36,424 bases of DNA, taken from NCBI GenBank assembly GCA_035551935.1, contig DASZMJ010000189.1, positions 1 through 36,424 on the forward strand, read 5' to 3'. Shown piece by piece: positions 23,878-32,114 of this stretch. The stretch's first letter is position 1. Each line of letters opens with the position of its first letter. The position numbers and the translations under genes were made by a program. The notes beneath the pieces are model-generated. The model ran no database searches. It was not told the DNA's origin and worked only from the letters and a program-made list of their open reading frames with translations. Source of the stretch: DASZMJ01 sp035551935 (GTDB lineage Bacteria > Planctomycetota > Planctomycetia > Isosphaerales > Isosphaeraceae).

Positions 23878-23981
23878 TTCGTCGGGGTGGCATGGGGTTG
23901 CCATCCCCGGCAACCCCGGTCGGTGGCCACCCGGAACCGAGCCGCCCGGCCGACACCGCTCAGGGAGGAGCACACACGGCG

Positions 23982-24695
23982 ATGCGCGACCACACCAAGG
24001 CGTTCTGCCGCCTGGTGGCCGAGGCGTTCGACTGCCCCGGCCCGGTCTTCGAATTCGGCTCGTACCAGGTCGAGGGGCAGCTCGACTACGCCGACCTCCG
24101 CGGCCTGTTCCCCGGCCGCGACTTCGTCGGCTGCGACATGCGCCCCGGCCCCGGCGTCGACCGCGTCGAGGACGTCACCGCGATCGGCCTGCCCGACGCC
24201 GCCGCCGGCACCGTCCTCTGCATCGAGACCTTCGAGCACGTCTTCGAGGTCCGGCGCGCCTTCGACGAGGTCTTCCGCGTGCTCAGGCCCGGCGGCCTGT
24301 TCGTCATCACCTCGCCCTTGAATTTCCGCATCCACGCCTACCCCGACGACTACTGGCGGATGACCCCGAGCTGCCTGGCCCGGATGCTCCGGCCGTACGA
24401 GGCCCGGCTGGTCGGCTCGCAGGGCTACCACAAGTTCCCGCACACCGTCATGGCCCTGGCCGCGAAGGCCCCGGCGCCCGCGGACTTCGCCGCCCGCGCC
24501 GGCCGGCTGATCGAGGCGTACCGCGACGCGCAGGCCCACGCCGAGGCCGCCGCCCCCTGGGCCGCGAAGGTCCGGCGGAGTTTGGCTCGGGTCTACCGCT
24601 CGAAGGGGGAGCGCCACCAGATGTCGGCCTATTACAAGGCCGACTTCGTCATCGAAGGGGTGGCCTCGGACAAGGAACTGGCCAGGGTGGGCTGA
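23982..24695 (+). CDS. SAM-dependent methyltransferase (class I)
   Basis: A 237-residue protein with the start at 23982 supported by GGGAGGAG about 11 bases upstream. The Rossmann core begins with a degenerate glycine motif, VFEFGSYQVEG (motif I), then FVGCDMRPGPGVDRVEDVT (acidic strand 2), TVLCIETFEHVFE (strand 4) and VLRPGGLFVITSPLNF. This is the pattern of the methyltransferase-11 type seen in sugar- and lipid-modifying clusters. YPDDYWRMTPSCLARML suggests the family often found beside glycosyltransferases. The hydrolase gene starts 4 bases after the stop, so the two are surely one transcript. The methyl acceptor is unknown. Confidence 0.88.
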   Translation: MRDHTKAFCRLVAEAFDCPGPVFEFGSYQVEGQLDYADLRGLFPGRDFVGCDMRPGPGVDRVEDVTAIGLPDAAAGTVLCIETFEHVFEVRRAFDEVFRVLRPGGLFVITSPLNFRIHAYPDDYWRMTPSCLARMLRPYEARLVGSQGYHKFPHTVMALAAKAPAPADFAARAGRLIEAYRDAQAHAEAAAPWAAKVRRSLARVYRSKGERHQMSAYYKADFVIEGVASDKELARVG

Positions 24696-24699
24696 ACCG

Positions 24700-26331
24700 A
24701 TGCCGACGCTCGACCGCCTCGTGATCCTCGGCCTCGACGGCGCCACCTGGACGGTGCTCGACCCGGCCCGACGCCGCGGCTGGATGCCGAACCTCGACGC
24801 CTTGCTCGCCAGGTCCGCGCACGGCACCCTCCGATCGACGATCCCGCCGGTGACCTCCGCCGCCTGGACGACGATGATGACCGGCTGCGACCCCGGCCGG
24901 CACGGCGTCTTCGACCACCGCTATTACGACGCCCAATCCGCCCGCATGAAGGTGAATCATTCCGGCCGCGTCCGCGTGCCGACCGTCTGGCACCAGCTCG
25001 CCGGCGCCGGCCTGCCGGTCGTCAGCCTCAATCTGCCGGTCACCTACCCCCCGCTCGACGTCGACGGCATCGTCGTCTCCGGCATGGACGCGCCCCACCT
25101 CGAAGCGGCCCTCTCGAAGGCCCCCGCGTTCGCCGAGCGGCTCAAGGCCGAGGTGCCGGGCTACCACATGAAGGTGCTCTGGAAGCGCCCGCCGGCCGAC
25201 CTCGCCGAACTCTCCGAGAATGCAAAGGCCACCGCCGCCGTCTTCCGCGCCCGGGCCGAGGCCGCGTTGCTCGCCGACCGCATGCGCCCGGACTGGGGCG
25301 CGATGATGGTCCAGTTCCAGAACCTCGACCCGTTCCAGCACCGCGCCTGGAAGTTCTTGAACGTCGATGAGACCGGCATCGACGGCCCCGCCACGACCGA
25401 GGCGGCCGGCGGCGTCCTGCGCGGGCTCGACGACGCCATCGGGATTCTCTGCGAGCTGGCCGACCGTCGCGGCGCGGGGGTGTTGGCCGTCAGCGACCAC
25501 GGCTTCGGCCCGTGTCTGGGTCGGATCCAGGTCAATCGCATCCTCATCGACGCCGGCCTGGCGCGCCGGCCTTGGGCGTCGGGCCGCATCCTCCGCCGCG
25601 TCGACCAGGCCGCCGACCACCTCCGCCGCTGGGGCGCCAAGCGCCACGACCCCGAGGCCCGCGCCGCCTCGTTCGACGCGGCCCTCGCTTCGCTCTTACC
25701 CCTCGACTGGCGCCGCACCCTCGCCTTCGCCCCGCACCAGGACACCGCGGCGATGGTCTATTTGAACAGCCGCGCCCGGCACCGCGGCGCGCCTCTTGTC
25801 ACGTCTCGCCAGGTCGACGACGCCCACAACGCCGCCGCGACGGCCCTCGCCTCGGCGCGTCATCCCGAGACGAACAAGCCCCTCTTCCCGACGATCGTCA
25901 CCGTCGCCGAGACCTACGGCGTCGACCCCGCCGCCGAGGGCTTCCCCGACATCATCGCCTTGCCCGACGAGTCCTACTGGGTCCGTACCAAGCTCTCCCC
26001 CGGCCGCTCCTGGGTCCAGCCCGACCCCTCCTTGCCCGGCACCCACCGCCCCGAAGGGATCGTCGCCCTCTCCTGCCCCGGCGTCGCCCCCGGCCGTTCC
26101 CTCAAGGCCGACCTCCGTGACGTCACCCCCACCATCCTCACCCTCTTCGGCCTCCCCCTCCCCGGCCACGTCGAGGGCCGACCGCTCCCCTGCCTCCCGT
26201 CTCTCTCGCCTTCCCGCCACGACCTCGCCACGGTCGCCGTCAACGGCCCCCATCGTCCCCAGTTCGATTTCTCCGACGAGGAGCAGGCCCTCATCGAGCG
26301 CCGGCTGGCGGATTTGGGGTATCTCGAGTAG
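24700..26331 (+). CDS. Alkaline phosphatase superfamily hydrolase (phosphodiesterase type)
   Basis: A 543-residue protein of the type I phosphodiesterase/nucleotide pyrophosphatase branch. LVILGLDGATWTVLDP (residues 7-22) gives the first metal-binding Asp. PPVTSAAWTTMMTGCDPGRHGVFDH holds the probable Thr/Ser nucleophile and is highly typical. Later AVSDHGFGPC supplies the Asp-His pair, and GTHRPEGIVALSCPGV, followed by DVTPTILTLFGLPLPGHVEGRPL, is the conserved C-terminal region. There is no signal peptide, so it is probably cytoplasmic. It hydrolyses a phosphomonoester, diester or sulfate that cannot be specified. It is transcribed with the methyltransferase four bases upstream. A 9-bp hairpin at 26333-26357 follows the stop. 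Confidence 0.92.
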   Translation: MPTLDRLVILGLDGATWTVLDPARRRGWMPNLDALLARSAHGTLRSTIPPVTSAAWTTMMTGCDPGRHGVFDHRYYDAQSARMKVNHSGRVRVPTVWHQLAGAGLPVVSLNLPVTYPPLDVDGIVVSGMDAPHLEAALSKAPAFAERLKAEVPGYHMKVLWKRPPADLAELSENAKATAAVFRARAEAALLADRMRPDWGAMMVQFQNLDPFQHRAWKFLNVDETGIDGPATTEAAGGVLRGLDDAIGILCELADRRGAGVLAVSDHGFGPCLGRIQVNRILIDAGLARRPWASGRILRRVDQAADHLRRWGAKRHDPEARAASFDAALASLLPLDWRRTLAFAPHQDTAAMVYLNSRARHRGAPLVTSRQVDDAHNAAATALASARHPETNKPLFPTIVTVAETYGVDPAAEGFPDIIALPDESYWVRTKLSPGRSWVQPDPSLPGTHRPEGIVALSCPGVAPGRSLKADLRDVTPTILTLFGLPLPGHVEGRPLPCLPSLSPSRHDLATVAVNGPHRPQFDFSDEEQALIERRLADLGYLE

Positions 26332-26332
26332 G

Positions 26333-26357
26333 GTGCGTCGTATTCGCGACGACGCAC
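26333..26357 (+). terminator. Hairpin after the hydrolase gene
   Basis: GTGCGTCGT (26333-26341) and ACGACGCAC (26349-26357) form a perfect 9-bp stem with a 7-base loop, right after the stop codon. It separates the hydrolase operon from darT. Confidence 0.55.
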
Positions 26358-26401
26358 TACCGAGGCCGTCGCTCGCACTTGAGGGCGACGAGGACTGACC
26401 C

Positions 26402-27052
26402 ATGGGCCCTCCCCCCGCCCGTCCGAAGATCTACCACATCACGCCCGGCCAAAACCTGGCACGGATCGTCGCCGACGGTTGCCTCTGGTCGGATGCGGAG
26501 ATCATCGTTCGAGGGGGTCCGGAAGCCGCGATCGGGATGTCGCACATCAAGAAACGGCGGCTGGAGGAGTTGACCGTTGCCTGTCACCCGGGGACCAAGG
26601 TTGGGCAGTTCGTGCCGTTTTACTTCTGTCCCCGGTCGGTCATGCTCTACATCCTCCACAGGGGAAACAGCCCCGACATCTCGTATCGGGGAGGTCAAGG
26701 CCCGATCCTCCATTTTGAGGCCGACCTCCACGAAGCCGTGTCCTGGGCGGACGGCCACGGCCTGCCCTGGGCATTCACCGACCGGAACGCGGGCAGCTAT
26801 TACTTACACTCGTTCCGGGACCTGGCGCAACTTAGCCAACTGGGCTGGGACCACATCGCCAACCCCGACTTCCGCGATCCGGTGGTCAAGGAGGCGAAGC
26901 AGGCCGAATTCCTGGTCTACGGGTCGTTCCCGTGGTCGCTGGTCCGCACGATCGGGGTCATCAGCGAGAAGCACGCCGAGCGGGTACGGGAGATCGTGGC
27001 CCGCGGCGATCACCGACCCGATGTACAGGTCCGGACCGAGTGGTATTATTGA
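26402..27052 (+). CDS. darT: DarT DNA ADP-ribosyltransferase toxin
   Basis: A 216-residue protein of the DarT (DUF4433) family, which attaches ADP-ribose from NAD to bases of single-stranded DNA and so blocks replication; such systems stop phage growth. Key parts are KIYHITPGQNLARIVADGCLWSDAE (NAD pocket, H12), IGMSHIKKRRL (R52/R53 region), HPGTKVGQFVPFYFCPRSVMLYILHRGN, DFRDPVVKEAKQAEFLVYGSFP with catalytic Glu 169 in QAEF, and the C-terminal VRTEWYY. All expected elements are intact. darG begins 30 bases downstream. Codon use includes more A/T third bases than neighbouring genes, which suits horizontal transfer. The exact DarT subtype was not determined. Confidence 0.95.
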   Translation: MGPPPARPKIYHITPGQNLARIVADGCLWSDAEIIVRGGPEAAIGMSHIKKRRLEELTVACHPGTKVGQFVPFYFCPRSVMLYILHRGNSPDISYRGGQGPILHFEADLHEAVSWADGHGLPWAFTDRNAGSYYLHSFRDLAQLSQLGWDHIANPDFRDPVVKEAKQAEFLVYGSFPWSLVRTIGVISEKHAERVREIVARGDHRPDVQVRTEWYY

Positions 27053-27082
27053 GGACGACAAACGATCCGGAAGCAGACCGCC

Positions 27083-28147
27083 ATGATCCATCTGGCCCGC
27101 GGCGACATCCTGAAGCACGAAGCGGACGCCCTCGTCAACACCGTCAATTGCATGGGTGTGATGGGGCGGGGGATCGCCCTCCAGTTCCGCCGTGCCTTCG
27201 AGGATAACTACCAGGCCTACCGGAAGGCCATCAAGTCCAACGAGGTCCGCCCCGGCCGGATGTTCGTCTTCGAGCGGTCCGCCCTCGAACAGCCTCGTTG
27301 GATCATCAACTTCCCGACCAAGCGGCACTGGAAGGGCAAGAGTCGGATCGAAGACATCGAGTCCGGGCTCGTGGACTTGATCCGGATCATTCGTGAGAGG
27401 GGTATTCGGTCCATTGCCATTCCGCCCCTGGGTTGCGGCCTGGGGGGGCTGGATTGGGCCGTGGTCCGCCCCCTGATCGAGGGGGCCCTGGCTGCCGTCT
27501 CCGAGGTGGATGCCTATCTCTTCGAGCCTGGGAAGGCCCCCGCCGCCACGGATATGGTCAACCGGACCCGTCGCCCCAGGCTGACCATCGCCAAGGCGGC
27601 GGTCTTGGGCTTGATGCAGAACTACCTCGCCGGCCTGATGGACGTTGAGGTCTCCCTCTTGGAGATCCACAAGCTGATGTATTTCCTCCAAGTGGCGGGC
27701 GAGCCCCTGAAGCTTGATTTCCAGGCCGCCCTCTATGGTCCCTACGCCGAGAACCTCCGCCACGTCCTGAGCAATCTTGAGAGCCACTACATCCACGGCT
27801 ACGGCGAGGGGGGCGACGACCCGAGGAAGCCCATCGAACTCGCCGAAGGGGCCGGTGCGGAAGGGCAGGCCATCCTCCAGGATCATCCCAAGTCCCTGGA
27901 ACGATTCGGGCAGGTTAGCCGGCTGATCGAAGGCTTCGAGACCCCATTCGGTATGGAGCTTCTGGCCACCGTGCATTGGGTGGCCGACCGCCAGGGGGCC
28001 AGGACGGTCTCCCAGGCCGTCGCGAAAGTCCACGCCTGGAACGTCCGCAAGATGATGTTCACCCCCCACCAGATCCAGGCGGCATGGGACCGGCTCTCGC
28101 GGCTGGGTTGGATCGAAGGGGCATCTCATGGCGACGGACAACTCTAA
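27083..28147 (+). CDS. darG: DarG macrodomain antitoxin
   Basis: A 354-residue partner of DarT. The N-terminal macrodomain (about 1-155) has VNTVNCMGVMGRGIALQF for ADP-ribose binding and FPTK80RHWKGKSR with the conserved Lys. GIRSIAIPPLGCGLGGLDW is the second loop. This domain removes ADP-ribose from DNA. The C-terminal part (about 165-354: KAAVLGLMQNYLAGLM, IHKLMYFLQVAGEPLKLDFQ, YGPYAENLRHVL) is the DarT-binding domain known from DarG, which also blocks the toxin directly. It lies 30 bases after darT and forms one transcript with it. Its stop codon (28145-28147) overlaps that of the convergent malic enzyme fragment (28144-28146). Confidence 0.95.
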   Translation: MIHLARGDILKHEADALVNTVNCMGVMGRGIALQFRRAFEDNYQAYRKAIKSNEVRPGRMFVFERSALEQPRWIINFPTKRHWKGKSRIEDIESGLVDLIRIIRERGIRSIAIPPLGCGLGGLDWAVVRPLIEGALAAVSEVDAYLFEPGKAPAATDMVNRTRRPRLTIAKAAVLGLMQNYLAGLMDVEVSLLEIHKLMYFLQVAGEPLKLDFQAALYGPYAENLRHVLSNLESHYIHGYGEGGDDPRKPIELAEGAGAEGQAILQDHPKSLERFGQVSRLIEGFETPFGMELLATVHWVADRQGARTVSQAVAKVHAWNVRKMMFTPHQIQAAWDRLSRLGWIEGASHGDGQL

Positions 28148-29989
28148 CAGCGTTTGCGGAAAACAGCGTATTCCGGCTCCCACCACCGCGCATCCAGCCT
28201 CCTCGTCCACTCCTCCGAGTCGAGCGTCGGCGCCAGGCCGAGGCGCTGGGCGTCGGCGATGACGCCCAGCGCGATGCGGCGGGAGACGGGGACAACATCA
28301 TCAAGGGGAGGCAACAACCCCAAATCCGGGTCGCGGGTGGCGGGGGAAGCATCCGCCAAAGCGCGGGCCGCGGCGAGGAAGAAGGTGTCGGGGACGCGGC
28401 GGGCGCCGGAGGTGAGGACGCCCTGGCCGACGCCGGGGAAGATGTAGACGTTGTTGCACTGGCTGATGCGGATGGTGCGGCCGTCGCGAACGACGGGGGC
28501 GAACGGGCTGCCGGTGGCGACGAGGGCGCGGCAGGGCGAACGCACGTGTTTCGCAAATCCTTGTCCTGCAAGGATTTGCAATCTAGTGCACGGAATTCAA
28601 CTAGTCGCAAGTTCTTTGCAGACAAGGATTTGTGAATTAGATGCGTTTGCCCTGGAGGGCGCGGCCGTCGGTCCAGGCGAGGAGGTCGGCGGGGGTGGCC
28701 TCACTGCGCGAGGTGGGGTTCGACAGCGGGAAGATCGCCGGCCGGGCGACGTGCCGGGCCATCGCGCGGACGGCGTCCTCGGGGAACGTCCCCGCGTGCC
28801 CCGAGGTGCCGATCAGGGCCGTCGGCTTCACGCGGTCGATGACCTCGACGAGCGCGACGTTGCCGGCGTCGTCCTTCGACCATTCGGCCAGCTCAGGCAG
28901 CGGCCGGGCGTAGCGGCGCTGGAAGCCTTGGAGGCCGGGCGTACCATCGTGGAGCAGGCCGGCGCGGTCGACGAGCCAGAGCCGCGCGATGGCCTCGCGC
29001 TCGGAAAGCCCCTCGTCGATCAGGGCGGCGACGATCCCGTCGGCGATGCCCGTGCCCGCCGTGCCGGCGCCGACGATCACGACGCGATGGTCGATCGGCC
29101 TCGTCCCCGCGGCCTTGCCGGCCGAGAGCAGCGCCGCCAGTGCCACCGCGGCGGTCCCCTGGATGTCGTCGTTGAACGTGCAGAGCCGGTCGCGGTAGCG
29201 GTCGAGCAGCCGGTGCGCGTTCGGCAGCGCGAAGTCCTCCCATTGCAGCAACACGCCCGGCAGCTCGCGGTCGACGGTCGAGACGAAGTCCTCGACGAAC
29301 GCGTCGTACTCGGCCCCGCGGAGGCGTTCGTGGCGCCAGCCGAGATAGAGGGGATCGTTCAGGTCTTCCGAGTTATTCGTGCCGACGTCGAGCAGGATCG
29401 GCAAGGTGCGCGACGGGTGGATGCCGCCGCAGAGGGTGTACAACGAGAGTTTGCCGACCGGGATGCCCATGCCGCCGACGCCGAGGTCGCCGAGGCCGAG
29501 GATGCGCTCGCCGTCGGTGACGACGATCACCTCGACGTCGCGGAACGGCCGGTTGGCCAGCACGTCGGCGATGCGCCCCTTCTCCTCGAACGACACGAAC
29601 AGCCCGCGTGGGCGGCGGTAGATCCGGCTGAAGTGCTCGCACGCCTCGCCGACCGTCGGCGTGTAGATCAACGGCAGCATCTCGCGGATATGTTCGCGCA
29701 GGAGCCGGTAGAAGAGGACTTCGTTCCGGTCCTGGAGGTCCCTCAGGTAGGTGTGTTGCTGGAGGTCGGACCGCTTGTCCTGGAAGTCGCGGTAGCGGCG
29801 CGTGACCTGCTCCTCGAGCGAGCCGACGTGCGGCGGCAGGAGGCCCCTCAGGCCGAAGGCGTCGCGCTCGCTCGCGCTGAAGGCGCTCCCCTTGTTGAAG
29901 ATCGGCGTGTCCAGCAGCGCGATCCCCGACAGCGGCACCTCGACGACCGGCCGGCCGTCGTCCCCGACGATCATGCGGTAATCGAGCAC
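28144..29989 (-). pseudogene. maeA: NAD-dependent malic enzyme, interrupted by a small insertion
   Basis: The enzyme oxidatively decarboxylates malate to pyruvate. The N-terminal part (from a likely GTG at 29989 with GGAG upstream; the ATG at 30070 lies within a repeat) covers FNKGSAF, MLPLIYTPTVGEACEHFSRIYRRPRG (catalytic Tyr), VIVVTDGERILGLGDLGVGGMG, CTFNDDIQGTAAV, VIVGAGTAGTGIADG (nucleotide fold) and PLSNPTSRSEATPADLLAWTDGRAL. It then runs into an insertion and stops at 28637 after five foreign residues. The rest of the family sequence, VATGSPFAPVV...QCNNVYIFPGVGQGVL, resumes at about 28525 in another frame and ends at 28144. E. coli MaeA has the two halves joined exactly as NALVATGSPF. 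Removing about 133 bases (insertion plus one target copy) restores a perfect frame, so the break is recent. A truncated product lacking about 130 residues is expected to be inactive. Confidence 0.93.
28532..28654. mobile_element. ~123-bp MITE-like insertion with TIRs
   Basis: The ends CAGGGCGAACGCA (28532-28544) and TGCGTTTGCCCTG (28642-28654) are 13-bp terminal inverted repeats with one mismatch. The element is flanked by a 10-bp direct repeat, GAGGGCGCGG, at 28522-28531 and 28655-28664, the duplicated target. Inside is a perfect 11-bp hairpin (28553-28563 with 28569-28579), and CAAGGATTTG recurs near the right end. It encodes no protein and is more A/T-rich than the host gene. This is the form of a miniature element moved in trans by a transposase. 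An 8-10 bp duplication with CAGGG ends would suit the ISAs1 family, but that assignment is from memory. Confidence 0.85.
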
Positions 29990-30051
29990 GGTCCGTCTCC
30001 GGTCGGCCAACGATGTCCGGTGGAGATGATACCGGAAGAGACGGACGAAAC

Positions 30052-30146
30052 GCTCCCCCGTAGCAGGCACGCTCCGCGTGCCGTCCGCTCATCCCCATCG
30101 AATGGGCGGGCGGACGGCACGCGGAGCGTGCCTGCTACGGGGGAGC
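30052..30146. repeat. Palindrome with 37-bp arms (GTAGCAGGCACGCTCC family)
   Basis: The arms at 30052-30088 and 30110-30146 are perfect reverse complements around a 21-base loop. The core is GTAGCAGGCACGCTCCGCGT plus GCCGTCCGC. It lies between the divergent malic enzyme gene and the DUF1501 gene. Other copies are at 23849 and 31658. Confidence 0.92.
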
Positions 30147-30249
30147 GGCCATCTCCTTCGTCTTGATCCGAGCCCGCCGCGCCGTTACAGTCGGCCCTGC
30201 TGCATGATCGGATCGAAGAGGTGAATGCCCCACGGGCAACGAGGGTCGG

Positions 30250-31623
30250 ATGCTCCGGATCGTGGGACCGGGCGGGCGTCTCTGCGACGGCTGGACGAGG
30301 CGCGAGATCCTGACCGTCGGCGGCCTCGGCCTGCTGGGGGCGACGCTGCCGAAGGACGCATCGGGTGCGCCAATAGGGCGGGCGAAGGCGTGCATCGTGC
30401 TCTTCCTGATGGGAGGGCCGCCGCAGCACTCGACGTGGGACCCGAAACCGGACGCGCCCGCCGAGGTCCGCGGCGAGTTCGGCCCGATCGCGACGAACGT
30501 GCCGGGGATATCGTATTCGTCGCTGTTGCCGAACTGCGCGAAGGTCGCCGACAAGCTCTGCGTGTTGCGCGCGGTCTCGACCGGCGACAACGCGCATTCG
30601 TCGAGCGGCTATTACATGATCACGGGTCGGCCGCACCAGCCGATGAACTTCGAGAACGCCAACCCCGGCCCGCCGAACGACGCGCCGAGCGTGGGGGCGT
30701 TGGTGGGCTTGATGGCCGAGCCGAGGGGCGGCCTGCCGGGCGCGGTGACGTTGCCGCACCGGATCTTCAACACCGACGGCAGCGTCTGGCCGGGCCAGGA
30801 CGCCGGCACGCTCGGCCGCGCGCGCGACCCGTGGCTCTTGAACGCGAAGCCGACGGCCGACGGCCTCGACGTCCGCGAGATCGCGCTGCCGGCGGACCTC
30901 GACGGCGACCGTATCGGCCGTCGCCGCGACCTGCTCGACCGCCTCGCGCACGGGCTCGACGCCCTGGAGCGCGACCGGATGGCAACGAACCTGAACGACC
31001 GCCAGCGCCAGGCGTTCGACCTCCTCCGCTCGGCCGGGGCCCGGCGCGCGTTCCGGCTCGACCTGGAGCCCGAGGCGATCCGCGCCCGCTACGGCGCCTC
31101 GCCGTTCGGCCGGAGCGTGCTGCTGGCGCGCCGGCTCGTCGAGGCCGGCGCGCGGCTGGTGCAGGTCAACTGGTACCGCGGACCCGACGAGCCGCCCGAC
31201 AACCCGTGCTGGGACAGCCACGTCAAGGAATCCGAGCGGCTCAGGACCGTCCTCGCACCGCCCGCCGACCAGGCCCTCTCGGCCCTGGTCGAGGACCTCG
31301 ACCGCCGCGGCCTGCTCGACGAAACGCTGGTCGTCTGCCTCTCCGAGTTCGGCCGCACCCCGCGCCTCGAGGGCAACGGCGGCCGGGGGCACTGGGGCTC
31401 CGTCTTCTCGATCGCATTGGCCGGCGGCGGCATCCAAGGCGGCCAGGTCTACGGCTCGTCCGACAAGGTCGGCGCCTTGCCGCGCGAGGGGCGCGTCCGC
31501 CCCGAGGACCTCACCGCCACGGTCTTCAACCTCCTCGGCATCTCCCCCCGCGCCGAGTACCGCGACCCCCTCGGCCGCCCCCAGCCCCTCAGCCGCGGCG
31601 AGGTCCTCCGCGCGATCCTGTAG
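30250..31623 (+). CDS. Tat-exported DUF1501 protein
   Basis: A 457-residue member of DUF1501, a family within the alkaline phosphatase/sulfatase fold that is greatly expanded in planctomycetes. The Tat signal is near the start: TRREILTVGGLGLLG with R17-R18. Typical segments are KACIVLFLMGGPPQHSTWDPKPDAP (replacing the metal-binding strand), GEFGPIATNVPGI, VLRAVSTGDNAHSSSGYYMITG, LVQVNWYRG, WDSHVKESERLR, TLVVCLSEFGRTPRLEGNGGRGHWG and the C-terminal DLTATVFNLLGISP. The start has GAGGG five bases upstream. DUF1501 genes usually follow DUF1549/DUF1553 genes that encode cytochrome-like surface proteins; here no such partner is present. The substrate is unknown. Confidence 0.94.
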   Translation: MLRIVGPGGRLCDGWTRREILTVGGLGLLGATLPKDASGAPIGRAKACIVLFLMGGPPQHSTWDPKPDAPAEVRGEFGPIATNVPGISYSSLLPNCAKVADKLCVLRAVSTGDNAHSSSGYYMITGRPHQPMNFENANPGPPNDAPSVGALVGLMAEPRGGLPGAVTLPHRIFNTDGSVWPGQDAGTLGRARDPWLLNAKPTADGLDVREIALPADLDGDRIGRRRDLLDRLAHGLDALERDRMATNLNDRQRQAFDLLRSAGARRAFRLDLEPEAIRARYGASPFGRSVLLARRLVEAGARLVQVNWYRGPDEPPDNPCWDSHVKESERLRTVLAPPADQALSALVEDLDRRGLLDETLVVCLSEFGRTPRLEGNGGRGHWGSVFSIALAGGGIQGGQVYGSSDKVGALPREGRVRPEDLTATVFNLLGISPRAEYRDPLGRPQPLSRGEVLRAIL

Positions 31624-31657
31624 GGCGTGTGCAACACGCCGTCCCCCTCTTGTCGTC

Positions 31658-31734
31658 GCAGGCACGCTCCGCGTGCCGTCCGCCGACCCATACCGTTTGG
31701 ATGGTGTGGCGGACGGCACGCGGAGCATGCCTGC
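31658..31734. repeat. Imperfect palindrome of the GTAGCAGGCACGCTCC family
   Basis: The left arm 31658-31683 and right arm 31709-31734 repeat the same 26-29-base core, with one change in the right arm (GCATGC for GCGTGC). It sits between the convergent DUF1501 gene and the DUF6165 gene, where it may act as a bidirectional terminator. Confidence 0.85.
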
Positions 31735-32114
31735 TACGGGTCCGGATGCGACTTGACCTCGGACAATGGGGCGTAGCCGAGCTGCTCGTCGATCCGGCGC
31801 TTGAGCGCGGAGCGGAGGCCGTTGAGGCGGTTCACGGAACGGCATAGATCGATGTATTCGACGCGGAGTTCGCCGGCGCGCTCGAGGGCATGCTGGGCGT
31901 CGATGACGTCCCAGAGCTCGGCGTTGACGGCGTCGAGCCGGTCGGCGAGGTCGGCCACCGCGTCGCGGTCGATCGCGGCGAGGGCGGGCGCGAGGGCGTC
32001 GAGCTGGCCACGCGCGAGGCGGACCTTGGCGGGGTCGGCGATGCGCGCGACCTTGAGCACGAGGACCGAGGCGCGGTCGAGCAACTCGCCGGGGCTCACC
32101 TCGATCTGGGGCAT
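31734..32114 (-). CDS. DUF6165 family protein
   Basis: A 126-residue cytoplasmic protein. It starts MPQIEVSPGELLDRASVLVLKVARI and continues VNAELWDVIDAQHALERAG and YIDLCRSVNRLNGLRSALKRRIDEQLG, the helical pattern of DUF6165. From memory such proteins are encoded next to TPR glycosyltransferases, as here: its start at 32114 overlaps the end of the upstream gene by 19 bases, so translation is coupled. A role as a helper or regulator of the glycosyltransferase is inferred. The stop lies at the edge of the palindrome 31658-31734. Confidence 0.8.
   Translation of the reverse strand: MPQIEVSPGELLDRASVLVLKVARIADPAKVRLARGQLDALAPALAAIDRDAVADLADRLDAVNAELWDVIDAQHALERAGELRVEYIDLCRSVNRLNGLRSALKRRIDEQLGYAPLSEVKSHPDP

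Noticed and set aside
26804..28210. A 468-residue minus-strand frame opposite darT and darG
   Set aside because: It is antisense to two genes with strong family matches; its own translation shows no motif.
28637..28639. Stop in maeA as another recoded codon
   Set aside because: The stop is TAA and lies in inserted DNA with TIRs and a target duplication; the gene is simply interrupted.
28451..30166. A 571-residue plus-strand frame opposite maeA
   Set aside because: It is antisense to malic enzyme and runs through the insertion and the palindrome without family features.
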